From assembly GCF_002091715.1 (NCBI RefSeq), contig NZ_BDAG01000017.1, forward strand, positions 62,001 through 126,000: a DNA stretch of 64,000 nucleotides, in the 5' to 3' direction. Made by a program: the position numbers and the translations under genes. This DNA is from Pseudomonas migulae NBRC 103157. GTDB taxonomy: Bacteria > Pseudomonadota > Gammaproteobacteria > Pseudomonadales > Pseudomonadaceae. The first letter of the stretch is position 1; the number at the start of each line of letters is the position of its first letter. Below, piece after piece: positions 25,810 to 36,220 of this stretch. The notes beneath the pieces were generated by a model. The model did no database searches. It saw nothing but the letters and a program-made list of their open reading frames with translations, and was not told where the DNA came from.

Positions 25810-27675
25810 ATGGCCCTACTGCAGATCGCCGAACCCGGCCAAAGTCCTCAACCGCACCAGCGTCGTCTGGCTGTGGGGATCGACTTGGGCACTACCAATT
25901 CGTTGGTCGCTGCATTGCGCAGTGGTCTTTCCGAGCCTCTGGCCGACGCTGACGGGCAGGTCATCCTGCCGTCTGCCGTGCGCTATCACGCCGACCGCGT
26001 CGAAGTCGGCGAGTCGGCCAAACTGGCTGCCGCTACCGATCCTTTGAACACCGTGCTGTCGGTCAAGCGCTTGATGGGTCGTGGTCTGTCCGACGTCAAG
26101 CAATTGGGCGAGCAATTGCCGTACCGCTTTGTCGGCGGCGAGTCGCACATGCCGTTCATCGACACCATCCAGGGGCCGAAAAGTCCGGTTGAAGTCTCCG
26201 CCGATATCCTGAAAGTGCTGCGTCAGCGCGCCGAAGAGACGTTGGGTGGCGAGCTGGTGGGTGCGGTGATCACCGTTCCGGCCTATTTCGACGATGCTCA
26301 GCGTCAAGCCACCAAGGACGCGGCCAAGCTGGCCGGCCTGAACGTGCTGCGTTTGCTCAATGAACCGACCGCTGCCGCTGTGGCTTACGGACTGGATCAG
26401 CACGCTGAAGGCCTGGTCGCGATTTATGACCTGGGCGGCGGCACCTTCGATATTTCGATTCTGCGTCTGACCGGCGGTGTGTTTGAAGTTTTGGCGACCG
26501 GTGGCGACAGTGCCCTGGGCGGCGATGACTTTGACCACGCCATTGCTGGCTGGATCATCGAGAGCGCCGGTTTGTCCGCCGACCTCGATCCAGGTGCGCA
26601 ACGCAATCTGCTGCAAACCGCCTGCGCGGCCAAAGAAGCGCTGACCAATGCCTCGGCTGTTGAAGTCGCTTATGGCGACTGGAAAGCCCAGCTGACCCGT
26701 GAAGCCTTCAATGCACTGATCGAACCGATGGTGGCTCGCAGCCTGAAAGCCTGCCGCCGCGCAGTGCGCGATTCCGGCGTCGAGCTGGAAGAAGTGCACG
26801 CCGTGGTCATGGTCGGCGGTTCGACCCGTGTCCCTCGCGTTCGCGAAGCGGTCGCTGAAGCCTTTGGTCGTGAGCCGTTGACTGAAATCGACCCGGATCA
26901 AGTGGTGGCCATCGGTGCCGCGATCCAGGCCGATACCCTGGCCGGCAACAAGCGCGATGGCGATGAGTTGCTGTTGCTTGATGTGATTCCGTTGTCCTTG
27001 GGGCTGGAAACCATGGGCGGCCTGATGGAGAAGGTGATTCCGCGCAACACCACCATCCCCGTCGCTCGTGCCCAGGACTTCACCACTTATAAAGATGGTC
27101 AGTCGGCCATGGCGATTCACGTGTTGCAGGGTGAGCGTGAGCTGATCAGCGACTGCCGCTCCCTGGCGCGCTTCGAGTTGCGCGGTATCCCGTCGATGGT
27201 GGCGGGTGCAGCGAAGATTCGTGTGACCTTCCAGGTCGACGCCGACGGCTTGCTCAGCGTGTCGGCCCGTGAATTGGGTTCGGGCGTTGAAGCCAGCATT
27301 CAGGTCAAGCCGTCCTACGGCCTGACCGACGGCGAAATCGCCAAGATGCTCAAGGATTCGTTCCAGCACGCCAATGACGACAAGGTCGCCCGCGTACTGC
27401 GTGAGCAGCAGGTCGATGCCCAGCGCCTGATCGAGGCGGTGCAAGCCGCCCTCGAGGCTGACGGCGAGCGTTTGCTCGACGCCGAAGAGCGCATGGTTAT
27501 CGAGCTGCAGATGCAGGAACTGACCGAACTGATGAAAGGTACCGATGGTTACGCCATCGAGCAGCAGACCAAGCGTCTGTCGCAAGTGACCGATGCCTTT
27601 GCTGCCCGCCGCCTGGACTCGACGGTGAAAGCCGCGCTGGCGGGGCGCAACCTGAATGAAATCGAGGATAACTGA
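25810..27675 (+). CDS. hscA: Hsp70-type chaperone HscA
   Basis: ATPase that helps release clusters from IscU. 621 residues. Hsp70 motifs: [49 protein letters not shown] and [17 protein letters not shown], followed by the substrate-binding half ([20 protein letters not shown]). Shorter at the C-terminus than DnaK, as normal for HscA. Its TGA overlaps the fdx ATG (TGATG). Confidence 0.97.
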   Translation: MALLQIAEPGQSPQPHQRRLAVGIDLGTTNSLVAALRSGLSEPLADADGQVILPSAVRYHADRVEVGESAKLAAATDPLNTVLSVKRLMGRGLSDVKQLGEQLPYRFVGGESHMPFIDTIQGPKSPVEVSADILKVLRQRAEETLGGELVGAVITVPAYFDDAQRQATKDAAKLAGLNVLRLLNEPTAAAVAYGLDQHAEGLVAIYDLGGGTFDISILRLTGGVFEVLATGGDSALGGDDFDHAIAGWIIESAGLSADLDPGAQRNLLQTACAAKEALTNASAVEVAYGDWKAQLTREAFNALIEPMVARSLKACRRAVRDSGVELEEVHAVVMVGGSTRVPRVREAVAEAFGREPLTEIDPDQVVAIGAAIQADTLAGNKRDGDELLLLDVIPLSLGLETMGGLMEKVIPRNTTIPVARAQDFTTYKDGQSAMAIHVLQGERELISDCRSLARFELRGIPSMVAGAAKIRVTFQVDADGLLSVSARELGSGVEASIQVKPSYGLTDGEIAKMLKDSFQHANDDKVARVLREQQVDAQRLIEAVQAALEADGERLLDAEERMVIELQMQELTELMKGTDGYAIEQQTKRLSQVTDAFAARRLDSTVKAALAGRNLNEIEDN

Positions 27676-28016
27676 TGCCGCAGGTCATTTTTCTGCCCCA
27701 CGAGAAGTTCTGCCCGGAAGGCATGGTTGTCGAGGCTGAGCCCGGCATCTCCATTCTCGAGCTGGCCCATGAGCACCACATCGAGATGGAAAGTGCCTGT
27801 GGCGGCGTTTGCGCCTGCACCACTTGTCACTGCATCGTTCGAGAAGGGTTTGATTCGCTGGAAGAAGCGGATGAACTGGAAGAAGATTTCCTCGATCGTG
27901 CCTGGGGTCTGGAAGCTCAATCGCGTCTGGCCTGCCAGGCGATCGTCGGGACCGAAGACCTGACCATCGAGATTCCGAAATACTCGCTCAACCACGCCGC
28001 CGAAGCGCCGCACTGA
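27675..28016 (+). CDS. fdx: Isc-type [2Fe-2S] ferredoxin
   Basis: Electron donor for cluster assembly. 113 residues with ligands ESACGGVCACTTCHCIV and a later LACQA, the adrenodoxin-type pattern. Overlaps hscA by one base and is followed 15 bases later by iscX. Confidence 0.97.
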   Translation: MPQVIFLPHEKFCPEGMVVEAEPGISILELAHEHHIEMESACGGVCACTTCHCIVREGFDSLEEADELEEDFLDRAWGLEAQSRLACQAIVGTEDLTIEIPKYSLNHAAEAPH

Positions 28017-28031
28017 TTCAAGGGAACTGTC

Positions 28032-28232
28032 ATGAGCCTGAAATGGGTTGATGTGCTGGAAATCGCGATCCAGCTGACTGAGTCAAAGCCGGATGTAGAC
28101 CCGCGTTACGTGAACTTCGTCGATCTGCACCAATGGGTGCTGGCGTTGCCGGAGTTCAGCGATGATCCGACACGCGGTGGCGAGAAGGTGCTTGAAGCCA
28201 TTCAGGCCGCCTGGATCGAAGAAGCAGACTGA
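28032..28232 (+). CDS. iscX: Fe-S assembly protein IscX
   Basis: Small acidic protein that binds IscS and iron and modulates assembly. 66 residues with LKWVDVLEIAIQLTE, PDVDPRYVNFVDLHQWV and a C-terminal ILEAI-type helix (KVLEAIQAAWIEEAD). Last gene of the isc operon; a terminator follows. Confidence 0.95.
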   Translation: MSLKWVDVLEIAIQLTESKPDVDPRYVNFVDLHQWVLALPEFSDDPTRGGEKVLEAIQAAWIEEAD

Positions 28233-28265
28233 TTCTGCACCGTACGCAGTTAGGCAATACCCAAG

Positions 28266-28297
28266 AACCCGCGTATAATTCGCGGGTTTAATTTTTC
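28266..28297 (+). terminator. Terminator at the end of the isc operon
   Basis: AACCCGCG and CGCGGGTT pair around TATAATT and are followed by TAATTTTT. The loop happens to spell TATAAT, so a promoter for ndk may overlap it, though no -35 is clear. Confidence 0.75.
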
Positions 28298-28324
28298 ACA
28301 AATTACCGTTTCTGGAGTTACACC

Positions 28325-28750
28325 ATGGCTGTTCAACGTACTTTCTCCATCATCAAGCCTGACGCTGTTGCAAAAAACGTCATCGGCGAGATCACCACTC
28401 GTTTCGAAAAAGCAGGCCTGCGCGTTGTAGCTTCGAAACTGAAGCAACTGTCCAAAGCCGAAGCTGAAGGCTTCTACGCTGAGCACAGCGCTCGTGGTTT
28501 CTTCAACGACCTGGTTGCTTTCATGATCTCCGGTCCGGTTGTCGTTCAGGTTCTGGAAGGCGAAAACGCTATCGCTCTGAACCGTGAGCTGATGGGCGCT
28601 ACCAACCCTAAAGAAGCTGCTGCCGGCACCATCCGTGCTGACTTCGCTGATTCCATCGACGCCAACGCTGTACACGGCTCGGACTCCGAAGCCGCTGCTG
28701 CTCGCGAAATCTCGTACTTCTTCGCAGCTACTGAAGTAACCACTCGCTAA
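28325..28750 (+). CDS. ndk: Nucleoside diphosphate kinase
   Basis: Balances NTP/dNTP pools by phosphate transfer through a histidine. 141 residues: [20 protein letters not shown], the [17 protein letters not shown] segment and the active-site [26 protein letters not shown] precedes the ATG. rlmN follows 28 bases on. Confidence 0.98.
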   Translation: MAVQRTFSIIKPDAVAKNVIGEITTRFEKAGLRVVASKLKQLSKAEAEGFYAEHSARGFFNDLVAFMISGPVVVQVLEGENAIALNRELMGATNPKEAAAGTIRADFADSIDANAVHGSDSEAAAAREISYFFAATEVTTR

Positions 28751-28778
28751 GCATTGGCTTAAGAGTGAAGGTGAATCC

Positions 28779-29921
28779 ATGACTACATCGACTGTAAAAA
28801 CCAACCTGCTGGGTCTGACTCAACAGGAAATGGAAAAATTCTTCGACTCAATCGGGGAGAAGCGTTTCCGTGCCGGTCAGGTAATGAAATGGATTCACCA
28901 CCTTGGCGTCGATGATTTCGACGCCATGACGAATGTCAGCAAGGCCTTGCGCGACAAGCTCAAGGCTATTGCCGAAGTTCGCGGTCCTGAGGTCGTCAGC
29001 GAGGACATTTCCACCGACGGCACCCGTAAGTGGGTGGTGCGCGTGGCGTCCGGCAGCTGCGTCGAGACCGTTTACATTCCCCAGGGCAAACGCGGCACTC
29101 TGTGCGTTTCGTCCCAGGCAGGCTGTGCCCTGGATTGCAGTTTCTGCTCCACCGGCAAGCAAGGTTTCAACAGCAACCTCACCGCCGCCGAAGTTATCGG
29201 TCAGGTGTGGATTGCCAATAAATCGTTCGGCAGCATCCCGGCGACCGCCGACCGTGCCATCACCAACGTGGTGATGATGGGCATGGGCGAGCCGTTGCTG
29301 AACTTCGACAACGTCGTTGCGGCCATGCATCTGATGATGGACGACCTGGGCTACGGCATTTCCAAGCGCCGTGTAACCCTGTCGACCTCCGGCGTGGTGC
29401 CGATGATCGATGAGCTGTCCAAGCACATCGACGTCTCCCTGGCGTTGTCCCTGCACGCACCGAACGACGCATTGCGTAACCAATTGGTGCCGATCAACAA
29501 GAAGTATCCGCTTAAGATGCTGCTCGAGTCGTGCCAGCGCTACATGTCGTCCCTGGGCGAAAAACGCGTGCTGACCATCGAGTACACCTTGCTCAAGGAC
29601 ATCAACGACAAGGTCGAACATGCCGTTGAGATGATCGAGTTGCTCAAGAACATCCCATGCAAGATCAACCTGATTCCGTTCAACCCGTTCCCGCATTCCG
29701 GTTACGAGCGCCCGAGCAACAACGCGATTCGCCGGTTCCAGGATCAGCTTCACCATGCAGGCTTCAATGTCACCGTACGCACCACCCGCGGTGAAGACAT
29801 CGATGCCGCGTGTGGCCAATTGGTAGGGCAGGTGCTGGATCGCACCCGTCGCAGCGAACGTTATATCGCCGTGCGCGAGTTGAGCGCCGACAACGATATG
29901 GCGCAAAACGCCGCGAAATAA
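28779..29921 (+). CDS. rlmN: Dual-specificity RNA methyltransferase RlmN
   Basis: Radical-SAM enzyme that makes 2-methyladenosine at 23S rRNA A2503 and tRNA position 37. 380 residues with the radical-SAM cluster motif [29 protein letters not shown], and the methyl-carrying cysteine region near the C-terminus (DIDAACGQL). First of a run of tight genes: pilW, rodZ, ispG, hisS. Confidence 0.97.
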   Translation: MTTSTVKTNLLGLTQQEMEKFFDSIGEKRFRAGQVMKWIHHLGVDDFDAMTNVSKALRDKLKAIAEVRGPEVVSEDISTDGTRKWVVRVASGSCVETVYIPQGKRGTLCVSSQAGCALDCSFCSTGKQGFNSNLTAAEVIGQVWIANKSFGSIPATADRAITNVVMMGMGEPLLNFDNVVAAMHLMMDDLGYGISKRRVTLSTSGVVPMIDELSKHIDVSLALSLHAPNDALRNQLVPINKKYPLKMLLESCQRYMSSLGEKRVLTIEYTLLKDINDKVEHAVEMIELLKNIPCKINLIPFNPFPHSGYERPSNNAIRRFQDQLHHAGFNVTVRTTRGEDIDAACGQLVGQVLDRTRRSERYIAVRELSADNDMAQNAAK

Positions 29922-29938
29922 ATCAAGAGAGGATCTCT

Positions 29939-30697
29939 ATGTCCCTGCGCTTCGCGCTGCTTGTGCTGTTGGCCAGTCTTTGTACTGGCTGCGTTCTGTC
30001 GGGCGATTTCAACCCGATGAAGACCAGCAAGGGCCGCGATGAAGCGCGTGTCGCCTATGTGCAACTGGGTTTGGGCTACTTGCAGCAGGGCATGACCGAA
30101 CGCGCCAAGGTCCCGTTGAAAAAGGCCTTGGAACTGGACAGCTCGGACCCCGACGCCAACGCCGCTTTGGGGCTGGTGTTTCAGGCGGAGATGGAGCCGG
30201 AGCTGGCGGACGAGCACTTTCGCAAGGCGCTGTCCTCCCGGTCCAACGATGCACGCATCCTGAATAACTACGGCAGTTTTCTTTTCGAGCAGAAACGTTA
30301 CAAAGAGGCGTACGAGCGCTTCGAACAAGCCGCCGCCGATACCCTGTATCCTGAGCGTTCACGGGTGTTCGAGAACCTGGGCATGACCGCTTCCAAGCTT
30401 GGCCAGCGTGATCTGGCCCGGCAGCAACTGGAAAAAGCCCTGCGTTTGAACCGTCAACAACCCCGTGCATTGCTGGAAATGGCTGAGTTGTCTTACGAAG
30501 ACAGGCATTATGTGCCCGCACGTGACTATTACGACCGTTTTAGCCTGCTCACCGAGCAAAATGCACGTAGTCTATTGCTCGGCGTTCGTCTGGCAAAAGT
30601 GTTCGAAGATCGCGACAAGGCCGCCAGTTTTGGCCTGCAACTAAAACGACTCTATCCCGGTACGCCGGAATATCAGCAATACCTGTCGGAGCAATGA
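29939..30697 (+). CDS. pilW: Type IV pilus biogenesis lipoprotein PilW/PilF
   Basis: Outer-membrane pilotin for the type IV pilus secretin. 252 residues: lipoprotein signal (FALLVLLASLCTGC, lipidated Cys about residue 19) and TPR repeats (RVAYVQLGLGYLQQGMTERA, DANAALGLVFQAE, ILNNYGSFLFEQKRYKEAYE). AGAGAGGA lies before the ATG at 29939. The stop overlaps rodZ. Confidence 0.93.
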   Translation: MSLRFALLVLLASLCTGCVLSGDFNPMKTSKGRDEARVAYVQLGLGYLQQGMTERAKVPLKKALELDSSDPDANAALGLVFQAEMEPELADEHFRKALSSRSNDARILNNYGSFLFEQKRYKEAYERFEQAAADTLYPERSRVFENLGMTASKLGQRDLARQQLEKALRLNRQQPRALLEMAELSYEDRHYVPARDYYDRFSLLTEQNARSLLLGVRLAKVFEDRDKAASFGLQLKRLYPGTPEYQQYLSEQ

Positions 30698-31731
30698 TGA
30701 AAGCGGCGCATCCTGAAGTTGTAGCGGCGAATCGCGTTAACCCCGGTGAGACTTTGCGCCAGGCCCGCGAAAGCAATGGCTGGTCGCTGGCCGAAGTGGC
30801 CCTCAAGCTCAACCTCACCGTTAACTCCCTTAGCAATCTTGAAGCCGGCGCTTTCGACAAGCTGCCTGGGCATACTTTTGCCCGCGGTTATATTCGCGCG
30901 TACGCCAAATTGCTGGGCATGGACCAGACCGTTCTGGTTCAGCAGTTCGACCAATCCACCGGCACCGACTCCCAGGGTAGCAATGTCCACAGCCTGGGTC
31001 GCATCGAAGAACCGGTTCGGGTTTCCCACACCATTTTGCGAATCGTCAGCCTGTTGCTGCTGATCGCGGTGATCGGCGGTGGTTTTGTCTGGTGGCAGGA
31101 TCAGACCTCTTTGCGCACCAAAGACCAGGTCAGCCTGAGCCCGGAACACGTTGAAGTCGAAGGCGCCGATGGCACCACCCAGATCCATCCGCTGGACGAG
31201 CCGGAAGACCAGGCTGTCGCGGAAGGTCAGGCAGAAGGCACGACGTCGCTGGCATTGCCGCAAGCCGAAAGCTCGACTGAAGAACCGGCTGAAGCCGAAG
31301 CCACTGCGCCTGCTGCCGCTCCAGCTGCACCGGCGGCCCCAGCGCCTGCCGCACCGACACACAGCGCCGCGCCGGTTGTCGCGACGCCGGTAGCGCCAGC
31401 CCCGACGGCACCTGTGGTATCGACCCCGCCAGCGAGCGCTTCGGTCACGCCGACCATTCCCGCACCGGCAGCGGCTGCTCCAGCTGCCGGCCAGGGTCAG
31501 GTTCAATTGCAATTCACTGCTGATTGCTGGACCCAGGTTACCGACGGCACTGGCAAAGTGCTGCTGAGTGGTCTCAAGCGTAAAGGCGAAAACGTTACCG
31601 TCAGCGGCAAGCCGCCGTTTGCCGTGCGTCTGGGCTTCGCCCGTGGCGCGCAGGTCAGCTACAACGGGCAGGTGGTCGATGTCGCTCCGTTCACCAGTGG
31701 CGAGACTGCTCGCCTGAAGTTGGGTCAATAA
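30697..31731 (+). CDS. rodZ: Cytoskeletal protein RodZ
   Basis: Links the MreB cytoskeleton to the membrane and cell-wall machinery. N-terminal helix-turn-helix (GETLRQARESNGWSLAEVAL, PGHTFARGYIRAYAKLLGM), a single membrane helix (ILRIVSLLLLIAVIGGGFVWW, about residue 110), a long Ala/Pro-rich linker (about 195-265) and a C-terminal DUF4115 domain (TADCWTQVTDGTGKVLLSG). ATG is doubled (30694 and 30697) at the pilW stop. Confidence 0.95.
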   Translation: MKAAHPEVVAANRVNPGETLRQARESNGWSLAEVALKLNLTVNSLSNLEAGAFDKLPGHTFARGYIRAYAKLLGMDQTVLVQQFDQSTGTDSQGSNVHSLGRIEEPVRVSHTILRIVSLLLLIAVIGGGFVWWQDQTSLRTKDQVSLSPEHVEVEGADGTTQIHPLDEPEDQAVAEGQAEGTTSLALPQAESSTEEPAEAEATAPAAAPAAPAAPAPAAPTHSAAPVVATPVAPAPTAPVVSTPPASASVTPTIPAPAAAAPAAGQGQVQLQFTADCWTQVTDGTGKVLLSGLKRKGENVTVSGKPPFAVRLGFARGAQVSYNGQVVDVAPFTSGETARLKLGQ

Positions 31732-31734
31732 GTC

Positions 31735-32844
31735 ATGCAAGGCGAATCTCCAATCAAGCGTCGCGAATCCCGGAAAATCTGGGTCGGTAACGTGCCTGTT
31801 GGCGGCGATGCGCCCATCGCTGTGCAGAGCATGACCAACAGCGACACCAATGACGTCGCCGCCACCGTGGCCCAGATCAATCGTCTGGAAGCCGCTGGTG
31901 TCGATATCGTGCGGGTTTCGGTGCCGGACATGGACGCCGCCGAAGCCTTCGGCAAGATCAAGCAACTGGTCAAAGTGCCGCTGGTGGCCGACATTCACTT
32001 CGACTACAAGATCGCGCTGCGCGTCGCCGAACTGGGCGTTGACTGCCTGCGGATCAACCCGGGCAACATCGGTCGTGAAGACCGCGTGCGCGCGGTGGTC
32101 GATGCCGCCCGTGATCGCGGGATTCCGATCCGCATCGGCGTCAACGCCGGCTCCCTGGAAAAAGACCTGCAAAAGAAATACGGCGAGCCGACCCCGGCCG
32201 CGCTGGTCGAGTCTGCCCTGCGTCACGTCGAGCACCTTGAACGCCTGAACTTCCAGGACTTCAAGGTCAGCGTGAAAGCCTCCGACGTGTTCATGGCCGT
32301 CGCCGCTTACCGCCTGCTGGCCAAGGAAATCGTCCAGCCGCTGCATCTGGGGATTACCGAAGCCGGTGGTTTGCGTTCCGGCACGGTGAAATCTGCCGTA
32401 GGCCTCGGTATGCTGCTCGCCGAAGGTATTGGCGATACTATCCGCATCTCGTTGGCGGCCGACCCGGTCGAGGAAGTGAAAGTCGGCTACGACATTCTCA
32501 AATCCCTGCACCTGCGTTCCCGTGGCATCAACTTCATCGCCTGCCCGAGCTGCTCGCGGCAGAACTTCGATGTGGTCAAGACCATGAACGAGCTGGAAGG
32601 GCGCCTCGAAGACCTGCTGGTGCCGCTGGATGTCGCGGTGATCGGTTGCGTGGTCAACGGGCCGGGCGAAGCCAAGGAAGCCCATATCGGCTTGACCGGC
32701 GGCACGCCAAACCTGATTTACATCGACGGCAAGCCGTCGCAGAAACTGACGAATGACAATCTGGTGGATGAGCTCGAACGCTTGATCCGCCAGAAAGCGG
32801 CCGAAAAGGTCGAAGCCGACGCGGCAGTCATCGCCCGCGGTTGA
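31735..32844 (+). CDS. ispG: 4-hydroxy-3-methylbut-2-enyl diphosphate synthase
   Basis: Sixth-step [4Fe-4S] enzyme of the MEP isoprenoid pathway. 369 residues: [24 protein letters not shown] N-terminus (here [15 protein letters not shown]), [12 protein letters not shown], and the cluster ligands [10 protein letters not shown] and [10 protein letters not shown]. Its product chemistry depends on Fe-S clusters made by the nearby isc genes. Three bases from rodZ. Confidence 0.97.
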   Translation: MQGESPIKRRESRKIWVGNVPVGGDAPIAVQSMTNSDTNDVAATVAQINRLEAAGVDIVRVSVPDMDAAEAFGKIKQLVKVPLVADIHFDYKIALRVAELGVDCLRINPGNIGREDRVRAVVDAARDRGIPIRIGVNAGSLEKDLQKKYGEPTPAALVESALRHVEHLERLNFQDFKVSVKASDVFMAVAAYRLLAKEIVQPLHLGITEAGGLRSGTVKSAVGLGMLLAEGIGDTIRISLAADPVEEVKVGYDILKSLHLRSRGINFIACPSCSRQNFDVVKTMNELEGRLEDLLVPLDVAVIGCVVNGPGEAKEAHIGLTGGTPNLIYIDGKPSQKLTNDNLVDELERLIRQKAAEKVEADAAVIARG

Positions 32845-32868
32845 GTCGAACGAATTTAAGGATTGATA

Positions 32869-34158
32869 GTGAGCAAGTCTCTGCAAGCCATACGTGGCAT
32901 GAACGACATCCTGCCCGAACAGACTCCCCTGTGGCGTCATTTCGAGGGCACCGTTTCGCGTCTGCTGGATAACTACGGTTACAAGCAGATCCGCATGCCG
33001 ATCGTCGAGTTCACCGAGCTGTTCAAGCGCTCGATCGGCGAAGTGACCGACATCGTCGAAAAAGAGATGTACACCTTCGAAGACCGCAACGGCGATTCGC
33101 TGACCCTGCGCCCAGAAGGCACGGCGGCCTGCGTGCGTGCGGTGCTCGAGCACGGCATCACCGGCGGTGGCCAGGTGCAGAAACTCTGGTACATCGGCCC
33201 GATGTTCCGCCATGAACGTCCGCAGAAAGGCCGCTATCGCCAGTTCCACCAGATCGGTGTCGAGGTGTTCAACCTCGACGGTCCGGACATCGACGCCGAG
33301 CTGATCGTGCTGACCTGGCGCCTGTGGGGCGAGCTGGGCATCCGTGATGCGGTCAAGCTCGAGCTCAACAGCCTGGGCACCAGCGAATCCCGTGGTCGTT
33401 ATCGCGAAGCGCTGGTCGAGTTCCTGTCCGCTCACCTGGACAAGCTCGACGAAGACAGCCAGCGTCGTCTGAAGACCAACCCGCTACGGGTTCTGGACAC
33501 CAAGAACGCCGACACTCAAGCGATCCTGGTCGACGCGCCGAAAATGGCCGACTACCTCGACGACGAATCCCGCGTGCACTTCGAGGGCCTCAAGGCTCGC
33601 CTGGACGCTGCCGGCATTCCCTATGTGATCAACCCGAAGCTGGTCCGCGGGCTGGATTACTACAGCAAGACCGTTTTCGAATGGGTCACCGACAAGTTGG
33701 GCGCTCAAGGCACTGTATGTGCCGGCGGTCGTTACGACGGTCTGGTGGAGCAGATGGGCGGCAAGCCGACCCCGGGCGTAGGTTTCGCCATGGGCATCGA
33801 GCGCCTCGTGCTGCTGCTGGAAACCCTGGAGCAGATCCCGGAAGAGATCTCCCGCCAGGTCGACGTTTATCTTTGCGCATTCGGCGAGGCTGCCGAGTTG
33901 GCTGCGCTGACGTTGAGCGAGAAGGTTCGCGATCAATTGCCCAACCTGCGCCTGCAGATCAATGCCGGCGCCGGCAGCTTCAAAAGCCAGTTCAAGAAGG
34001 CCGACAAGAGCGGTGCGCTGTACGCGCTGATCCTCGGTGACGACGAAATGGCCCAGCAAGTGGTAGGTTTCAAACCCCTGCGTGGCCAGGGCGAACAACA
34101 AAGCATTGCCTGGGATGCGCTTGCTGCACACCTGGCCACCTGCGTCGTGCAGGGTTGA
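32869..34158 (+). CDS. hisS: Histidyl-tRNA synthetase
   Basis: Class II synthetase charging tRNA-His. 429 residues: [19 protein letters not shown], motif 2 region [34 protein letters not shown] and the motif 3 segment [14 protein letters not shown]. The start is GTG at 32869 with AAGGA seven bases before it; a TTG two codons upstream is possible but unlikely. Confidence 0.97.
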   Translation: MSKSLQAIRGMNDILPEQTPLWRHFEGTVSRLLDNYGYKQIRMPIVEFTELFKRSIGEVTDIVEKEMYTFEDRNGDSLTLRPEGTAACVRAVLEHGITGGGQVQKLWYIGPMFRHERPQKGRYRQFHQIGVEVFNLDGPDIDAELIVLTWRLWGELGIRDAVKLELNSLGTSESRGRYREALVEFLSAHLDKLDEDSQRRLKTNPLRVLDTKNADTQAILVDAPKMADYLDDESRVHFEGLKARLDAAGIPYVINPKLVRGLDYYSKTVFEWVTDKLGAQGTVCAGGRYDGLVEQMGGKPTPGVGFAMGIERLVLLLETLEQIPEEISRQVDVYLCAFGEAAELAALTLSEKVRDQLPNLRLQINAGAGSFKSQFKKADKSGALYALILGDDEMAQQVVGFKPLRGQGEQQSIAWDALAAHLATCVVQG

Positions 34159-34198
34159 AGCTGTCAAACAGCCGATTTAGCGATTAAGGAGTATTGGG

Positions 34199-34840
34199 GT
34201 GTCGAGTACCGAAGACGAACAACTGGCGGATTTTAAGGACTGGTGGTCACGCAACGGCAAGCCCCTGGTCACTGGCGGCCTGTTGGCGCTGGTCATCGTG
34301 TTCGGCTGGCAGGCCTATCACAAGTATCAGAGCAATCAGTCGCAAAGCGCCTCGATTCTCTATCAGCAATTGCTCGAAACCACGCTGACGCCTGACGGCA
34401 AGCCTGACGCCGCCCGTGTTTCGGACCTGGCCGGCAAGCTCAACAGCGAGTTTGGCGGCACCGCCTACGCGCAGTACGGCAGCCTGTTCGTGGCGAAAGT
34501 CGCGGTCGACAGCGGCAAGCTGGACGACGCCGCCACCGAACTGAAAGCCATCGTTGCCAAACCGGCCAACCCGGCACTGGGCGAAATCGCCCGTCAGCGC
34601 CTGGCGCAGGTACTGGCTGCGCAGAACAAGGCCGATGAAGCCCTGAAACTGCTCGAAGGCGATGCCGATAAAGCATTCCTCGCCACTCGCGAAGAACTCA
34701 AGGGCGACCTGCTGGTGCAGTTGGGTCGTACTGATGAAGCGAACGCTGCGTATCAAAAAGCCAAGGCGGCACTGTCGGATGAAGCGGCAGTCGGTGGCCT
34801 ACAAATCAAGCTGGACGATCTGGCCAAAGGGGATGCGTGA
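34199..34840 (+). CDS. YfgM family TPR protein, ancillary SecYEG factor
   Basis: 213 residues: cytoplasmic N-terminus (EDEQLADFKDWWSRNGKPL), one membrane helix (VTGGLLALVIVFGWQAY, about 23-39) and a periplasmic TPR domain (GEIARQRLAQVLAAQNKADE). YfgM associates with the Sec translocon and periplasmic chaperones. Start is GTG at 34199, with AAGGAG upstream. Order hisS-yfgM-bamB-der is the common gammaproteobacterial one. Confidence 0.92.
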   Translation: MSSTEDEQLADFKDWWSRNGKPLVTGGLLALVIVFGWQAYHKYQSNQSQSASILYQQLLETTLTPDGKPDAARVSDLAGKLNSEFGGTAYAQYGSLFVAKVAVDSGKLDDAATELKAIVAKPANPALGEIARQRLAQVLAAQNKADEALKLLEGDADKAFLATREELKGDLLVQLGRTDEANAAYQKAKAALSDEAAVGGLQIKLDDLAKGDA

Positions 34841-34841
34841 C

Positions 34842-35984
34842 GTGATCCGTTGGAAACATGCAGCATTGCTGGCTCTGGCCGTATTGGCCGCGGGTTGCAG
34901 CAGCAACAGCAAAAAAGAATTGCCGCCTGCCGAGCTGGTCGACTTCAAAGAAGAAGTGGTCCTGCAAAAGCAGTGGAGTCGTTCGATCGGTGACGGTCAG
35001 GGCGAAACCTACAACATGCTGGTTCCGGCGATCGATGGCGATACCATCTATGCCGCCGACGTCACTGGTGTGGTGATGGCGATGGATCGCAGCAATGGCG
35101 ACGTCAAATGGAAGAAAGACCTCGAACTGCCTGTTTCCGGCGCCGTTGGCGTAGGTTACGGCTTGCTCGTGATCGGTACGACCAAGGGCGAAATCGTTGC
35201 GATGGACGCCACCAACGGTGAAGAGAAATGGCGCGCTCGCGTGTCCAGCGAAGTCCTCGCGCCGCCGGCCAACAACGGTGACGTGGTGGTGGTTCAGACT
35301 CAGGACGACCGTTTGATCGGTCTGGATGCCGCTACCGGTAACCAGCGCTGGTTGTATGACAGCACGCCTGCCGTCCTGACCCTGCGCGGCACCAGTGCAC
35401 CGATCGTCACCAACCGCCTCGCGGTGGCTGGCCTGTCGACCGGTAAAGTGGTTGCGCTCGATATCTCCAACGGCGTGCCGGTGTGGGAACAGCGGGTAGC
35501 GATTCCACAAGGTCGTTCGGAACTGGAACGCGTTGTCGATATCGACGGTGGCTTGCTGCTGTCCGGCGGTACGCTGTACGTCGCCAGCTATCAGGGTCGC
35601 GTTGCGGCACTGGACCTGGAAAGCGGTCGTCAACTCTGGCAGCGTGATGCTTCCAGCTATGCGGGCGTGGCCCAGGGTTTCGGCACTGTTTATGTGAGCC
35701 TGTCTTCGGGCACGGTTGAAGGCGTCGACGAGCGTTCCACCACGGCTTTGTGGAGCAACGATTCGCTGGCTCGCCGTCAACTGTCGGCTCCGGAAGTGTT
35801 CTCCAGCTATGTTGCAGTCGGTGACATGGAAGGTTACGTGCACCTGCTGAGCCAGGTGGACGGTCGCTTCGTCGGCCGCGAGCGCATCGACAGCGACGGC
35901 CTGCGTGCCCGTCCGCTGGTGGTGGGTGACACGATTTATCTGTATGGCAACAGCGGCAAACTGGAAGCCCTGACCATCAAGTAA
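34842..35984 (+). CDS. bamB: Outer membrane assembly lipoprotein BamB
   Basis: Beta-propeller lipoprotein of the BAM complex that inserts outer-membrane proteins. 380 residues with a lipobox (LALAVLAAGCSSNS, Cys about 18) and PQQ-type propeller repeats (GVVMAMDRSNGDVKWKK, GEIVAMDATNGEEKWRA, LIGLDAATGNQRWLYD). GTG at 34842 is preferred since AAAGGGG is about 10 bases ahead; an ATG at 34833 has its ribosome site too close. Confidence 0.95.
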   Translation: MIRWKHAALLALAVLAAGCSSNSKKELPPAELVDFKEEVVLQKQWSRSIGDGQGETYNMLVPAIDGDTIYAADVTGVVMAMDRSNGDVKWKKDLELPVSGAVGVGYGLLVIGTTKGEIVAMDATNGEEKWRARVSSEVLAPPANNGDVVVVQTQDDRLIGLDAATGNQRWLYDSTPAVLTLRGTSAPIVTNRLAVAGLSTGKVVALDISNGVPVWEQRVAIPQGRSELERVVDIDGGLLLSGGTLYVASYQGRVAALDLESGRQLWQRDASSYAGVAQGFGTVYVSLSSGTVEGVDERSTTALWSNDSLARRQLSAPEVFSSYVAVGDMEGYVHLLSQVDGRFVGRERIDSDGLRARPLVVGDTIYLYGNSGKLEALTIK

Positions 35985-36033
35985 CAACTATGCTTGGGGT
36001 TAACACCCCAGGCTGCTTCACTTGTGGGTATGA

Positions 36034-36136
36034 ATGTGGGAGCGAGCCTGCTCGCGATGGACGTCGACGATTACGTTGGCGACCTGAATAGACGCGGTGT
36101 CTTTGCGTTTTTCGCGAGCAAGCTCGCTCCTGCAGA
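36034..36136. repeat. Inverted REP pair (REPIN)
   Basis: GTGGGAGCGAGCCTGCTCGC GATGG and TTTTTCGCGAGCAAGCTCGC TCCTGC face each other between bamB and der. Confidence 0.85.
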
Positions 36137-36220
36137 AACACACACAGTGATTGCCCCGAGCACCAGCCGCTGCCTCGCAGCGGCTTTTGTATTTTCTGAA
36201 ATAACGAAGTGGAGAGCCGC

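Noticed and set aside
30673..33435. 920-codon minus-strand frame opposite rodZ, ispG and hisS
   Set aside because: High GC codon bias creates long antisense frames; the plus-strand genes have full conserved motifs.
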